Source: Stratiolaelaps scimitus
Taxonomy: Eukaryota; Arthropoda; Arachnida; Mesostigmata; Laelapidae
DNA: 64,000 nt
Reading direction: 5' to 3'
Assembly: GCA_019614645.1 (NCBI GenBank)
Contig: JABWDB010000011.1
Span: forward strand, 1,723,501 to 1,787,500
In this document: one piece after another, positions 11,780 through 24,598 of the stretch
Layout of the letters: each line of letters opens with the position of its first letter
How positions within the stretch are numbered: the stretch's first letter is position 1
Position numbers and translations under genes: made by a program
The notes under the pieces: generated by a model
What the model was told of the DNA's origin: nothing
What the model saw: the letters and a program-made list of their open reading frames with translations, nothing else
The model's database searches: none

Positions 11780-12014
11780 AAAATCGTAATAGAACAATGT
11801 TATAACTCAGTTGTGTTCGACAAACACCAAGTGCGCTATCCTTTTGCGACACCCTCAAAACGATAATTTCCGATATCAAATGTCCTACATCTGAGGTAGG
11901 TAGCCAAATATTCGTGGAATATTCCTGAAATGTGATATATTTTAATGACTGAAAGCGAAACTGCAGTGCTACTTACGGTTGAGAGAACAAAGGCTATCAT
12001 ATTGACCCGGTGTG
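11780..12014 (-). repeat. Right inverted arm of the foldback element
   Basis: Inverse partner of 11392-11650. Divergence between the arms (point changes and small gaps) suggests an old insertion. Confidence 0.85.
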
Positions 12015-13690
12015 TATACATACGTATATATATATATATTTTTTTACTTTGTTATACGATGGTACCTATCTCTCCTCGCTTTATATATTATATATAGTAT
12101 TTGAGAAGGGTACTAACATGCTAGTGTGGACATCCACCTAAAAATGTATACAACATACTTCGCGTCAATTATAACCAAAGTTGATACTAATTAGACCCGT
12201 GGAGCTAGTCTTGTGTTCTTGTATCCATCCGACAACGGTTGTAAGTGAATACACTGTTCATTGTACAGCACAATTAACCCTATGTATCCGTGGCCAAATA
12301 AGCGTCATCTATTGCACGGGCGACACCAGTCGACGAGTCCAGCATATTATTTCGATTCGCGGTCTGGCTGTGCGAGTCAAATTCAATCGGTGCGATCCTT
12401 GTACTTTTATCATATCGACCCTCTAGTCTGGTCCCCACGCCCGTCGTGATATATTTCTTTTATCCCACAATTTGACCATGCTCCGGATTCGCGCTTCGAC
12501 TCTCCTCTGGCTAACTCGAGCGTTTTATACCCCATTACGACGATTGTGTGTATATGCCACTTCTTCTAATACGAGGCCCACACACAGGGGATGTGTCCCA
12601 GGCGCATTGGGTTGAATCTACTATAAGTCACATTACGGCACAATAGCTCTCTGGCGTGGACTCTAACACCGAACATGTGCTTAGCTCGAATTCGCTCGCA
12701 CGAGTGATCGTCTAGTGGTCATGGCGCGTCCGTGCTGGGTGTCCCCATATCGCGTTCGCGCAACACCATCTACTCACCATCTATAGTACATATATGTGAC
12801 CCTCCCCTCGCCGCAACCCCCAGTTCTCATAACGGCCTGAGCCGGTTACCTCGTCCGAGGGTGTGCGGAGCTCTCTCTCGGGCTCGAAACACTCACGTTT
12901 CTGACTTTGGCTACTGCCTACCATACGGTCCGCGATTCGTTGGGGACTCGAGGGCCTTTAGTCGGTGGGCGCTCTGTGGTCCGACAGTAGCGTTCTTGTC
13001 ACGGTCTCCCCTCTGTCTCTCTCTGTCTCTGCACAATCTATAGTTTGGCTGTATTGATTTTTCCCACTCTCCCTCTTCCCATCGTCAGTGTTATTGAATA
13101 GGTGAGACGGGCTTCCATTGGCTTCCATGACACTGTGCCCATGGTGCGCCACATCTAAGTCAGAGACTGGCTACCCAAGTTATCTAGCAGTCTAGCATCG
13201 AGCCAGAGCGTCGGCCAGCGTCGAACAAATACACACTAAACGGTAACGGTGCTTCAGCACCAGTACCTAACAGCCTCGCTTGTCGGCGGTACTTGGCAGT
13301 ATCTGCTCGTCGGCGGCCGCTTGAGCGCTTTACTGTCACGATGTCCGTCGCATAGTTCGGCCCGGCCGGGCCCAACCCTGTGGAGCTACCGCTAAACTCT
13401 CTCGCGGTCGCGTACGTCAGAACCTATCCGTCCGCGTTATGCTACATGCCACAGAAACGCTTAACCTGCGCACGGGGTGGTGTAGCGACATTCGCAGGCT
13501 ACTGCGGCGCGACAGATCATTCGTATAGAGTCCCCCACTCCAAGCACTGGCGGGAAGTACATCGTTGGATTTACGGAGCTGATGCATCAACGTAACAGCC
13601 GAGGACTCTCGGACGCGGCGAAAAATATAAAGCACATAAATTTTGGGACGTGCTATGGACCACCCCTGGCTGGAGCTCAGCATGGGAGAC

Positions 13691-13712
13691 AGAGAGAGAT
13701 AGAGAGAGAGAG
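13691..13712. repeat. (AG)n microsatellite
   Basis: AG repeat with one AT interruption. Confidence 0.85.
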
Positions 13713-14839
13713 CATACTCTCTCTGTCAGGAACTGTCGACAACGGGACAGCTCAGATATGATTGAATCAGTAGGGCTCCAGCAGCGGTCTCTGCAGCAGC
13801 AGAAGAATCTTGAAATGCATATACATAGATAGATATAATACATACGAGCAAGTATATGTATGATGATGGGTACAGATTGTATCCATAGATTTCCATCAAT
13901 TTAGTGCCGGCCGCATACAAGACGACCACGGGCAGAGACGAAAATAGAACATGGGACGTCGGAACGCGTTCGGGCTAGAGGTGTGGGGTGTGGCAGGTCA
14001 AGTGCAGCGCAGTGGTTATACGTATCTGACCGTAACAGTGGTTATGTATTGGGGGGTACGGGGGAGAAATGTGGGTCACTTATCAATGCGGTACCATATT
14101 GGTGTACGCGGGGAATGAACGCATGTGCAACGAGTTGGCTCTGTTAGCTCGTACGGATCACACTGATGGCTTATTGCTGCTGATAGATCTTCTGATATTA
14201 TATATTCATGTATGTGTGTCGGAGCCGCCATCAGAATCTCGATGTTCAAGCGTGTAGCGCTGGCAGAACTGAGAAATTACTTTTGATCTCCCGCTGCCCT
14301 GTCGAGGTCCCCCCCGTAGAGTCTAGGGGACGGTCTGCTTCGGCTGACAACGTCACCGCCACCGTTGATCTCTGTGGATGCACCTTGTGCTATTCGTTCG
14401 GCTTTCGGGCGACGCCCGAGGCATGATGCGGCAAGCGTTTATGGACGGCGCCTGTTGCAAAACGATAGTGAGTCTGGATATTTTCCTGGACTCTTTAGTC
14501 GGTCAGCGCACAGCTGATAGATCACGTACAATGAATATAATTGGATAACTCGTTTATTGAAATACACTGGGATGAAGGGATGTTGTGGGCCTATGTTGTT
14601 GGCCTATGGCAGTAGGAGCTCATGGATGCCGAACAGTAAGTTGGCCTTCTCAGGCCCGAAGCAGTCTCGGTTCTCCCTCACCTGTAGGTTACACTGTGTG
14701 GCTGATGCGTTTTTTGGCCATACGACATGATATCCACAAATGGCTATCTAGCCATCTAACAGTCGCAGCTAAGCTGAATGTTATCAGTGAGTCTCAGCTG
14801 AAGAAAACGGTGCAACTTGATGCATATGCCTATGTGCTG

Positions 14840-14862
14840 AACACCAATATAACATTGGTGTT
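14840..14862. repeat. Short hairpin, 9-bp perfect arms
   Basis: AACACCAAT and its inverse ATTGGTGTT around a 5-base loop. No function is evident. Confidence 0.85.
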
Positions 14863-15029
14863 GAGAAGGCTCAACAACTGGCCATCACTGCCAAATACCG
14901 CACTCAAAGTCCCAGCATGTGTTTTCACCATGCACGTAACCAATCTTACAACTCCGACAAAAAAAAAACGCACCTTAATTTCTATCCCAACATTGTCACA
15001 ACATTACGAACAGTAAATGCTTGTCTATA

Positions 15030-15062
15030 TATGTGTGTCTGTGTGTGTGTGTGTGTTTGTGT
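15030..15062. repeat. (GT)n microsatellite
   Basis: GT repeat with a C and a T interruption. Confidence 0.9.
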
Positions 15063-16177
15063 ATATCCATATGAATCATCCTGTGTAACATTGAAATTCT
15101 CTAGATTTTCCATTGCTTCGCCTCGCAGCGAGGGTTCAAGTGAGTTAACGTTCATTGTGTGTGGACTGCTCTCATGGGCGAATCTCCTTCAATCCGCATC
15201 ATCATTCGACTCAGTAAAACTGCCTCTATCTCCCATCATCGTCTGATGGGCCTGAGGAGTATCAGGATCACTGCGTACCGACCGAGAGCCTGCTTCGTGA
15301 GCTGAGCTCAGTCGAGGGCGGCAATGAGCTGGCTGAAGTAAGGCCGAACTTCCTCCCGTTATCAGAACGATTTCAACGGAAAGCCAGTAGAATGAGTCGA
15401 ACTGACGTTGTGGAGACCGGGCAGAATAGCAGCGAGGAAAGCCGTTTGGGTTCGGACGTCTGTCGAGTCCGCGGGTCGGACGTTGGTGGTCCTCGGTCGG
15501 CCGGTCGGCCGGCCGGACGGTTTGTTCGTTGGCTGGAGTTGAGGCAATCCGTTGAGGCCGGTGCTGATCTGACGGCAACTTCAGATCTGCCCAGCAGATT
15601 TTCTATGCTGGCGGCGCTGGCTGCGTACAGCTTTGTTGGATGTGTGGCGGTGGTCTGAGTAGAGTCTTCTCTCATTGCGACGGCAGCAAGGCAGCAGGCC
15701 AGAGCCTCATCCGTTTGTTCCTCGTTGCAGGAGACCTCAGAGACGAGGGAGGGAGGGCAGGAGAGAGTCACCGAGGGTGAGATAGCCAGGAAGAGAGAGG
15801 AGACTTGCTGTGAGAATGGCCCGGTCAGGCTGCAGGGGCCTGATCCAATATGCGGCTGCCGGTCCAAGCGGCGATCGGTTCCGGAAGCTACGTCCTTGCC
15901 TAAAATGCAGATTACCCGGGCCCCGAAAAGCCCATCGGCATAGAGCCGGCCCCCTCACCCAGCCACCCACCTTCTCCTCAGCAGATACCCATAGAATCCG
16001 CTATCGCGTTGGCTGCTTACGCAAGCCGGCTGGCAAACTGGGAGATCGACAGGCTTGCTATCCACCACCGCCGGCACGACTGCCGCTAGTGTTCGCTATA
16101 CATTCCCAATCACACCCAGATGGAACTCTCTAATTATACTAACCCCCCTCCCCCCCCCGCATGACTTTCGTCTCGAA

Positions 16178-16206
16178 GCTGCTGCTGCTACTGCTGCTAC
16201 TGCTGC
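16178..16206. repeat. (GCT)n/(ACT) imperfect trinucleotide repeat
   Basis: Alternating GCT and ACT units. Confidence 0.85.
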
Positions 16207-17066
16207 AGAGCGAAGTGAACTGGCCCAAGCTAAAGCACGGATTCTGATACAGTCAACAAATGCACTTTTATCCTTGGGTCTTTTCCTCAAGCTGAGCTCT
16301 ATTCGAATCTACAGGGAGAGCGTGTTAGCGGTTAAAGTTACAGAGGGAAGATGACCGTACTGTAGAGAATGAACTAAGGCTGTCTTATCGCTTGGCTACA
16401 TGGCACGGGCGAATGTAGAATGCCTATTCGAGCCATAGAACCTGGCTGGGGTCGCGTCGAAGCTGGTCGCATCGTGGCCCAATAGGTTCGGTCAGCTATC
16501 TGTTCGGCGTTTAAAAAATAAGCAAAGCCGACCACCTCGATAAGTCCTTGAAGTAACACCCAAAGGTGGTGCTGAGGCTGAGGCCTGTCACGTATGAAGG
16601 GAACGGCCGGGAGTCAGCTCACAAATCCCAATGTCCCTTCTACTCAGAGATATTAGAAGTGGTTTGAAGCCTAGCATATTCTAGACTATACAGGAGGTCC
16701 ATAGCGGTAGAACTGTTCTTCTGGCAATGACGTGCATGAGAATTGTACCATGTCCTAATGGAAGGTGATTGTGCGCTCTACTCGAGGTCGTTAGACGAAC
16801 CTAGCCAAATGTCACTAAGGTTGGGAACGGTTACTCAAGCATGAATATGTCGTTGGCGGAAGGTGGCTACAAAAACTTGTGAGTCGAGCTCCGAAGTCAA
16901 CAAGGAGTGGAATTGTAGCTGCTTCTTCCAAGTGTTGGTGTACTTATTATCCCGCGAAAGCGAGCGTCAATCGAATCCAGCATATGAACACAAAGGTAGA
17001 CACCGGCTTAAAGATCGACCTGCGAGCATCGCACACGTGAACACTAACCAATCGTAAAAGTACCAG

Positions 17067-17213
17067 GGTGCCTCTATCAGCTAACGAAGAATTGCGCGCC
17101 TTTGACCTCAATGAGCAATACGAACCTATTACGAATATGTCGCCCGTAGGAAGAGACGCCTCTCCTTTCCTCGCCCGCCGTTCACGGCTGCAGTCCTTCT
17201 TCCGCAAGCGATG
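17067..17213 (+). CDS. Candidate internal exon, unknown product
   Basis: I do not recognise this protein. The segment follows a CTAAC branch-point-like word and an AG (17065-17066) and ends at a good donor (ATG then GTACGT, 17211-17219). Read from GTG at 17068 it is open and gives a mixed, charged peptide containing NEELRAFDLNEQYEP and ending in a basic, aromatic patch (FFRKRW). Many codons end in C or G. An acceptor at 17060 is also possible. The minus strand is open over the same bases with a less protein-like composition. The frame is too short to be significant by length, so this call rests on composition and splice sites only. Confidence 0.2.
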
Positions 17214-17976
17214 GTACGTACGCTCGCACACAACGTATCTATGCGGAAAGACCTATGCAGCACTCGCGACTCTGCCAACTTCTAATGGCGTTATGGGAGC
17301 GGCAGCCGGCAATCGGGAAATGGACCGTCCTTCACCGCCCGGTCCGCACCGCCCGACGTCGACGGACGATAGCTGCTCCCCCTAGGCTCGAGGCAGATCC
17401 TAAACAAATGGGAACCGTTCACAGCAAGAACGACATCAACAATTTCAACGGGGGACCCGAACAGAACGAACGGCAGAACGGCAAAGCTGGCACAATTGCG
17501 CAAATCGAGAGGACGTTCAACGCAATTCGCAATTAGGCTTCTGCGACAAGCCATCCAGGCGCTAGCCAGCCGGTTTTTTCGCCACAGCCATCGCTGCCAC
17601 CGTCATAGCCGTTGCCCCCCTCCTCGATCGGTTCGTGTTACGCCTTCTTACGGCGGCGGCGCCGGCGCTCACCGGGCGACCCTTCGCACGACTCTCTGTT
17701 CTTGCATCCACCATCGGTATTGTCGTCGACATCGGCTGAAGGTGACAACGGCATCTGTCCGTGGCTTTGGCCGCCCAGTGGGCAAAATGCTCGCTCGCCT
17801 GTCCGCCACCCCGCCACCGGGTTCAGTCAACCGCAGAGTTCAGCGTGCCGAGTCGTTACTCGACACGGGGAAGTGCCGGCTGCCGGCCGCCGCAGCGAGT
17901 CGAGGTGGACTTGTGTGTAACCTGAATTGTTTTTTTTTGCCATGTCTCCGTGTCGTATTTATGATTTTTTTTCTGT

Positions 17977-17993
17977 TGCTGCTGCTGCTGCTG
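17977..17993. repeat. (TGC)n microsatellite
   Basis: Five to six pure TGC units. Confidence 0.85.
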
Positions 17994-19351
17994 GGTTTCC
18001 CATTGAGACTCTAGTCGCTGTTAGTCCTGCAGCCGCCGACGTCGGCGACTGCTGCTGAGGACAATGTGTTGCTGTCGCCATTGCGATTCTTGCTGTTGTT
18101 GTTGTTACTGATGTTGTCGTCAAATCCGTTGCTGCTCTGAATAAAATGCTTTGTCCCAAGAGTCAGTCCTGCGGGGGGGGCGGGGCGTCGTACCGAGGCC
18201 GAGGCGGGGTTGCAGATGGCAGCTTGCAGATATTGCTTGTGTTGCGAGACACTGCGTTTCGCGAAAGTGTGTCGCGTTTTTTGCTTTGGTCTGACAGGCC
18301 GTTTGTTGTTTGTTTGTTGAGCAAGTGAGATAACGAGAGCCCGAGAGAGAGAGAAAAAAAAACGAAGTTAGTGGGGGATATCCGAGGTGCAATCGGGGTC
18401 CGGCATTGTATGTCTTTCGTATTGCGATGTCACGCTGCGTTGGCAGGGCACGCCGTTCTCTCGGTGCTCGCTAGTACCCCGCGAACTGTCGAATGACACC
18501 GGCGGAAGCAACGTAAATCCGGTATCGGAGAAGGTCGGTGGTGAAACCTGTTCGCAGAGAACAGACTTCATATTTATTCAGAAGCATTCGCCTGAGCACA
18601 CGTCGGGGACAGTTTTCACTTGAAAGCGAAGGCGGCCACACAGCAAATGTTTCTAGATATCAACGTCTCGATTGTGATCAACGGTTGCTCCTCGCTCTGG
18701 TTAGGCTCAAGTTAGGATCACTCTACGCCCACCATCAGTACTTCATTCATCATTTCGATGGGGAGGTTACCGAAGGGATCACCTGTTCGAGTTTTCCTAG
18801 TGCCGACATCATTGGCATGGCACCAAATGCCACCGGTGCCTCGGATCAGTACTCGCGACTAGCTCTCATGGCCGTGCCAGCAAAGCAGGAGACTACTTTA
18901 TAGCCTATTGAGCAGCTGTGGCGGCGGCGGCGGTAACGGCAACCCCACCATCGGCAATTTCCTTTCTCTTTATGTGCATAGGCCGTAGGGGTTCGTCCTG
19001 GTTCGTCCTGCTGTGAGCCTCTACCGAGCCGAACGGCTTACGATGGACCGCAGGCTGGCGGCAGCATGGGAGTGACGTTGGCTGCTCTGACGGATGCATG
19101 GGTTGGAATAGCTCTTGAGACCCTACCCCCACACACACCCCCCAACCAAACATCCCCGAGCGCTGGGACTTTGCGAGAAAAGGCTGCTTGCTCCCGGTCG
19201 CGGGCCCCCCCCCCAGCCAGGCTTCGTTGTCGTTAGAGTTCGTTTCGTTGCGTTGCATTGGTGATCGTTAGCTGTTAACGACGCGAAGGGTTGAGCAGTA
19301 TCCGGCTGCTGTAGACGGACGAACAGTGCCACGCCGGGACGGGTTGGAGTT

Positions 19352-19397
19352 GAGATAGAGAGAGAAAGAGAAATAGAGAGAGAAAGAGAGAGAGAGA
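19352..19397. repeat. (GA)n imperfect microsatellite
   Basis: GA-rich run with several AT and AA interruptions. Confidence 0.85.
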
Positions 19398-20861
19398 CGC
19401 AGGACACCAGCAAAGCCCGAACGAACGAACGAGTTAATGAACTGTTTTAATATGGATGACGATGGCAACGAAGACGACAACCAAGAGGCCATTTGCTGCT
19501 CCTGTTAAACTCCTTGCTCGTTCTGCTGCTACTGAAGCTGATATTCGAATATCCGAATAATGTGCCAGACCTTAGGCTTGAGCAAACCGAAATATCGAGA
19601 TGAACACTGGCCCCAGCATCGGTTCTTACACCGATAGTGAGTATAGAGCGATTTCTCCCCGATGGATGCCCTTCGAAACGAAATGGCTCACATCGTCCAT
19701 CTTCTCGTCAGAAGCAAGTTCCTGGACTGCGTTAGGCTAGAGGGGACTAGATCTCCGCTTTCGTAACTCGCGACTTATGTGAGGCAATTGTTCCTTCCGA
19801 CCTTAAAACGAAAATTGGTGGTAAACCAATCAGCCAACAGAGTGCACATTACCTGAGGCTTTTCGACGCGCCTAGCAATTGTTACGAACGTTTGGAAAAG
19901 GCACTCGAGCACGCGTTGGTCATTCGGGGTTGTCGAAACCTCAAGAAACCTCGCGCAAGAGCAATAAATTTAGCCAAATTTCAATTTTCGCCAACCTTTC
20001 CAATTGAATCAATTCATATGCTTCATACTTTGCTTGTTACGAACGTCGACGTTTAATGCGCCAGCAAATTATGTATCGTCTGGTTCTCACAACGATTTGA
20101 GTCCTGCGAACAAAAGACACGATCGTACCATTCGTCAACAGCAGCAGTGCCACAACAATAATACGTCTATACGTTGTACAAAACACATGCATGACAGCGA
20201 TATATAGGATAAAGCGAACCGTACCGCCAGAACCCCCCCCTCTATCCATTGTTATCCGAACATGTGTTCCTCGCGTTAGCCATCCACCAGCGTTACCTGT
20301 TCATAGGACGTTTGCTTTAATGCACCACTATTTTTCATTCTCCAACCCCAGTTTAACATTGCCGTGTTTCGTCGTCCGCTTCAACTTCCAATTGTTAGAT
20401 GTATGTCTCGCCCACGAGGGCCGTTTAACTCCCATGAGTTAGTACTCGGTGGGCAATCGATGGCAGGTTCATTGCGGGCTTCACTGCTCTCTCGTTGTAC
20501 AAGACCGCTAAGTTAATGAGCTGAACTGTCTGTCCGTGTTGTTGGTGGCGGCTACCGTTGCCGCCACCGCCGCCGCTACAACAACGACAACTACGGCGGC
20601 TAAGCGGGTGCCACATAAGCTCGGCAGCAGCTACCCTGCCCTCGTCTCATATGCTCTGCTGTCTATTCTATAATACAAACGCACGCCCAGGCCCCTTCAA
20701 CAGTCCTGCAACAAAGGCGCACCCAGGCTTACCCCCTTGGCCTGCTGGCGCCGTCGGTGCCGAGTCCGCGTATGTCCGCGTATGAAGCACGCGGGTGCGA
20801 GCCCGACAGGTGGTCGGCCCTTCGATCCTCACTTCGTTCAGCGTAATTGCCCTAATTCCGT

Positions 20862-20889
20862 GGGGTGTGAGGGTGGGGGGGGAGGGGGG
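20862..20889 (+). other. G-quadruplex motif
   Basis: G runs of 4, 3, 8 and 6 separated by loops of 5, 1 and 1 bases fit G3+N1-7. Confidence 0.7.
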
Positions 20890-21276
20890 CACACCTCCAA
20901 ACACGCCTAGGGTCCGAGCCCGAGGATGAACGGCCGCGTCCGCCAACGCCGCCAAAACCACCGCCACCGGATCTGTTAAATAGCTGCGCTCAGTAGCTGC
21001 GGCCAATAGTGAATGGTTCGCATGTTCGTCCGTCGACGGCGTTCGTGGTGCTGACAAGCAGCTAGCTGACGAGGCTGGGCAAGCAACGCATGGTAATCGA
21101 GGACCGCGGCGTGAATGTCGACTGTTTTCCAACCCCGCGCGGGTCATGGCCAATCGACGAGACGCACAACACTGCCTGTGTGCACCACGTCCGCGGTGCG
21201 AGCACTGCGTTCGTTCGGCAACCGCGGCCACTTTCATTGAGAGGGAAATACACGAGGTTGAATATACGGAGAGTGC

Positions 21277-21525
21277 ATGGACGCTGTTACGCATCGTGCA
21301 CAGCCTTGCCAAACGCCTTGGAACTGTAATCGAAATGCAGTTATCGAAATGTCTGAGCAGCGTATCCGCAAGGCCGGCACGCTGAAACCGTCACTTCCTA
21401 TCCGCGCAGACGATCCCGACGACCCACTGGGAGTCGTCATAATAATTAGCACCTTAGGTGGCATTTTCGGCTTGTCCGTCTGTGGGACTTTCTGTGGGCT
21501 GCTTGCTGTACGAGGCGTTGTGTAG
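21277..21525 (+). CDS. Candidate small membrane protein or exon, 82 codons
   Basis: I do not recognise the product. The ATG at 21277 opens 82 codons ending in TAG. Residues 43-50 are acidic (RADDPDDP). Residues 51-78 are a continuous hydrophobic stretch rich in Val, Ile, Leu, Gly and Cys (from LGVVIIIS to GLLAV), long enough for one membrane helix, followed by Arg79. Alternatively only the 3' half is coding: a pyrimidine-rich tract and CAG just before the acidic segment would make a good acceptor, and the helix would belong to a larger single-pass protein. Two other frames are open here, one of them on the opposite strand. Confidence 0.22.
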   Translation: MDAVTHRAQPCQTPWNCNRNAVIEMSEQRIRKAGTLKPSLPIRADDPDDPLGVVIIISTLGGIFGLSVCGTFCGLLAVRGVV

Positions 21526-24500
21526 TGAGCGGCGGGCAGTTTCGAACGGTGATGATTGAGCCTTACAGGTGGACGGTTGCTGGCCGGTAAATTGGGTTGA
21601 TGATTAGACAATGGCCATCATCGTAAATGTAAAGTTAATGACCTTCGTCTCTTCTGCGTCGTGGCGATATCAAGAGAATCACGGATGAATCTCCTGCGGC
21701 TAAACGCTACGGCTGACATTCAATTCGGTAAGAGTTAGTCAATCAACGGGTGTTTTGGCGGCATTACGTAATCTACTGATGCGCCGCTTGCTCACGCTGA
21801 TTGGTTCGAAAGGATCATGTAGGCTACGTGGACCGGGCCTATTTTAATGGCAGGACTAATTATCGTTACGAAGCAAGTATTTTGCATAAACGTGTCAAAA
21901 AGGAGTCAGCTCAAGAAAACTCCAAAGAAACTTCAATCCCGTTTGACGATCATTTGCTTCCGAAACAGCTGCTCTACTGTTGTATAATGTCACCCATATG
22001 TAAACACTGCGAGGAAATTATACAAGAAATACCACCAGCATCCATTTACTGTATACATCTGCATACGCAAACATGTGGCAGTATTTGTAGCTGTTCAGGC
22101 GTTCTAATCATACTGACATAATAGGCATAGCACGTAGTCGCTTCCTGCCTAGGTCATAAACCCAGAGCCGGAAGCCGTTGTTACATAAGCGACAGCTACA
22201 GGGCCGACAAAACATCCGCATCAGCCGCTGCCCTAAACGCGGCTAAACGAGGCTAAACTACGAGGGTGGGATTCTCGACGAGGGGCACTCCTCAGCATCG
22301 CGTCGTACACCTGCACACTGAAACGAGCAGCCACACAAGCAGGTACGCGCTCGTTTGGCCACACGCGCATCGCCGAACGAGGCCTACTACCACGTCAGGC
22401 CGGGCGACTTGCCAACCCCCCCCATGAGTCTGGTGTCTCCTTCTGGCTCCCGGGCTGAAATATAGCCTAACGCTCGGGGGTGTAATAAGTTCACATTAAC
22501 ATCAGCATACTCTCTCTCTCCCTCTGACAATAAGGAAGACCGTATTACCAGGACACCACATGCGTGGGTACTGGTGGCAGGTGAGGTGAGGCAAGAACCC
22601 CAAATGCTTCTTCCTTGTGCGCTGCCATTTGGGCGGCACATTGCGCCGACACCCCTACATCTCATAGGACCCCAAGGCTTTCGGATACATCCAGCTTCAG
22701 GGGCTATCTACGTAGCAAACGGGGGAAATGCAGCAACCCGCATAACTAGTCTCTGCGCCTTCGAAATGCTGGTGCTCCAGTGCTTCACTGTGCCGGAGCG
22801 CCCGTGGGTTTTGCATCGACCACCGCGTCGGCATAGTTTCCGGCCTTGGCGACGGAAGCTGTAGTCTATCATATGGATGCTAGCACACTCGTCTACAACG
22901 TTTGCTGAGGCCTCCACACACGTTGGAGCTCGTCCACGAACGACACGCACGCTCACATATTTACTGTTGCGGCATCGTCATTGTGCTCAGGGGGCCACCA
23001 ATATTAGTGGACGCTTGTAATCGTAGCTTACTATTATGAAATAGCAAGTCCGAGTCAGTGACAGTGCCTAGCGAGAGGCTCAAGGTTATGCTCTGCTCAC
23101 AGGCCCTGCTGATCGGCGAAAGATCCGCCGCTGCATACTAAGGACATTGTTGCTACCGCCGCGGCCTCATCTCTTCGTTCTCTTCTCCCCTTCTAGCGAT
23201 TCAGGGGATCACTTACCTTGGTTCTCTCCCAAGAGACCCTGCTAGTCAGTGAGACATCTGCATGGTAGAGTGGTCTGGTCCGCTGTTATGTGACATGCTG
23301 CGCTCTAGGCGCTCAAGCACCGCTGCCTTCTAGGCCACGCTGTCCTGGCAGGATTCCAGCTTCGCCTGGGGTCTCCATTTCGTGTCGCTAACTGCCTACG
23401 GTCCCCTTTACCTCGTTGTCGTTGTTATTGTCGTCGTCGTTATGGATGTGTTTTTGTACACGACCTTAACTGAGTGCGAGCAACTGTCGCACTATCCACC
23501 CAGCGACAAGCAACGCACCCCGCAATGCCGGCCCCACGTAACCCACCTCATCTCTCCAGCCTGCCAGAGCCCCTTATGGGCCTCATCAAGCCCTGCCGTC
23601 AGCTCTCTCCGAGATGAAGTGCCAGTGTAGTCAGCAGTCCTGCCGCCCTGCCACCCAACGACAAACATCCACCCACCCACCTGGCTGGTTGGCGTTCGTC
23701 GCCCCAAGCACCGGGCAACGCCGCCGTGTGCGTCCATGAAGGAAACAACCATTTAAATATTTAATATCACCATGTTAAGCTGCTGCTACTGCTGCTGCTG
23801 GTGCCGCCGGGGATCCAGCTCGTTCGCTGGCCCACTTGCTAGCTAGCTGCCTACGAAATTCTACCCTACTGGGTTACGACTACATTGATGTTGCAATTAC
23901 ATCACAGCGCGTAGGAGAATGCGATATAATACAAACAGCTACGACCGCGACAGCTCTGACCCCTGGGCAGGGACACATATACCCTTGTAGACGCGGAGCG
24001 GGACGCGAACAGGGGGGAGAGCACTCGGATCCCCTTGTGTGTGCCCCATAGGACCACACACTGAGAGCTGCAGCCGAGAACCAAAACATATTCACAAAGT
24101 CATATACGCCCACATGCGAGCAGGATCGGACTCCAGTGGCGCTCGTAGCGTTTAATAGGGTCGAATGAGCTCGTGTTCTACCGTCGGCCTCGACCGGGAC
24201 CTGAGTGGGACGGGGCTCTCAATCTCTTCCACCCACGGGAGAGGTGAAAGCCGCTGTTGCAGGACGGAAAACTCGTGCGTATTCCAGGGATGTATAATAG
24301 CTGAGCGTTCCGAGCATCCTGCAGCAGGTGCAGCACTCAGAGCTGGCTGATGTGGTCAACTGTGGACACTGAGATGGAGAGTTAGAGATATATATATCTA
24401 GTCATATTTATTATATAATAACCCTATTCGCAATATAGTTTGTGTCCACTACATAAAATGCACACAGGAGGTCACCTATATACTTCTACTGCGAGGTGTT

Positions 24501-24598
24501 GAACTTGCGGAGTTAGCGGAGTCAATACAGCTATCTTATCTTATTGTGAATTTCTACTCTGGCGTTTTTTTTTGTTTTATAATTTATTTAAATCCCAG
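21526..24598. other. Non-coding stretch
   Basis: No gene is recognised. The frame at 21801-22121 (plus, Cys-rich end) has no known motif. A short TA palindrome lies near 24386-24399, and the last 250 bp are AT-rich. Confidence 0.45.

Larger units (their letters stand above)
11392..12014. mobile_element. Non-autonomous Tc1/mariner-like foldback element (IR/DR)
   Basis: A 623-bp element made of two long inverted arms (about 11392-11650 and 11780-12014, clearly alignable with scattered differences) around an unmatched centre of roughly 130 bp. It has no transposase frame. A short motif of the form GTCAAAAGGATAGC occurs four times: outer left 11396-11415, inner left 11568-11589, inner right 11834-11855 (inverted) and outer right 11992-12012 (inverted). 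Outer and inner copies are 174 and 158 bp apart. TA lies at the same distance outside each outer motif (11390-11391 and 12015-12016), consistent with a TA target duplication, though the left TA is inside a TA tract. The layout matches the IR/DR arrangement of some Tc1-like transposons, where each arm carries two transposase sites. The element probably depends on an enzyme encoded elsewhere. Confidence 0.85.
12017..17066. other. Non-coding stretch
   Basis: No gene is recognised. The stretch holds GA, GT and CTG microsatellites, a short perfect hairpin at 14840-14862 and several overlapping frames (up to 164 codons, minus strand, 15373-15867) without recognisable domains. Confidence 0.45.
17214..21276. 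other. Non-coding stretch
   Basis: No gene is recognised. GC-rich frames on both strands at 17.5-18.0 kb are dominated by Arg, Pro and Ser and look like composition artefacts. Microsatellites lie at 17977-17993 and 19352-19397, a G-quadruplex motif at 20862-20889, and a TTTCGCGAAA palindrome within an imperfect hairpin near 18249-18287. Small tandem duplications occur near 19000 and 20758. Confidence 0.45.

Noticed and set aside
12703..12776. tRNA-like stretch (ATCGTCTAGTGGTCA then CGCGTTCGCG)
   Set aside because: The front half resembles a tRNA A box, but the anticodon arm lacks U33 and pairs poorly, and the B box does not fit GGTTCGANTCC. At best it is a degenerate tRNA-derived fragment.
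20668..21312. 214-codon minus-strand frame
   Set aside because: Ala/Arg/Pro/Thr-rich composition typical of antisense GC-rich DNA. No domain, and it overlaps other equally open frames.
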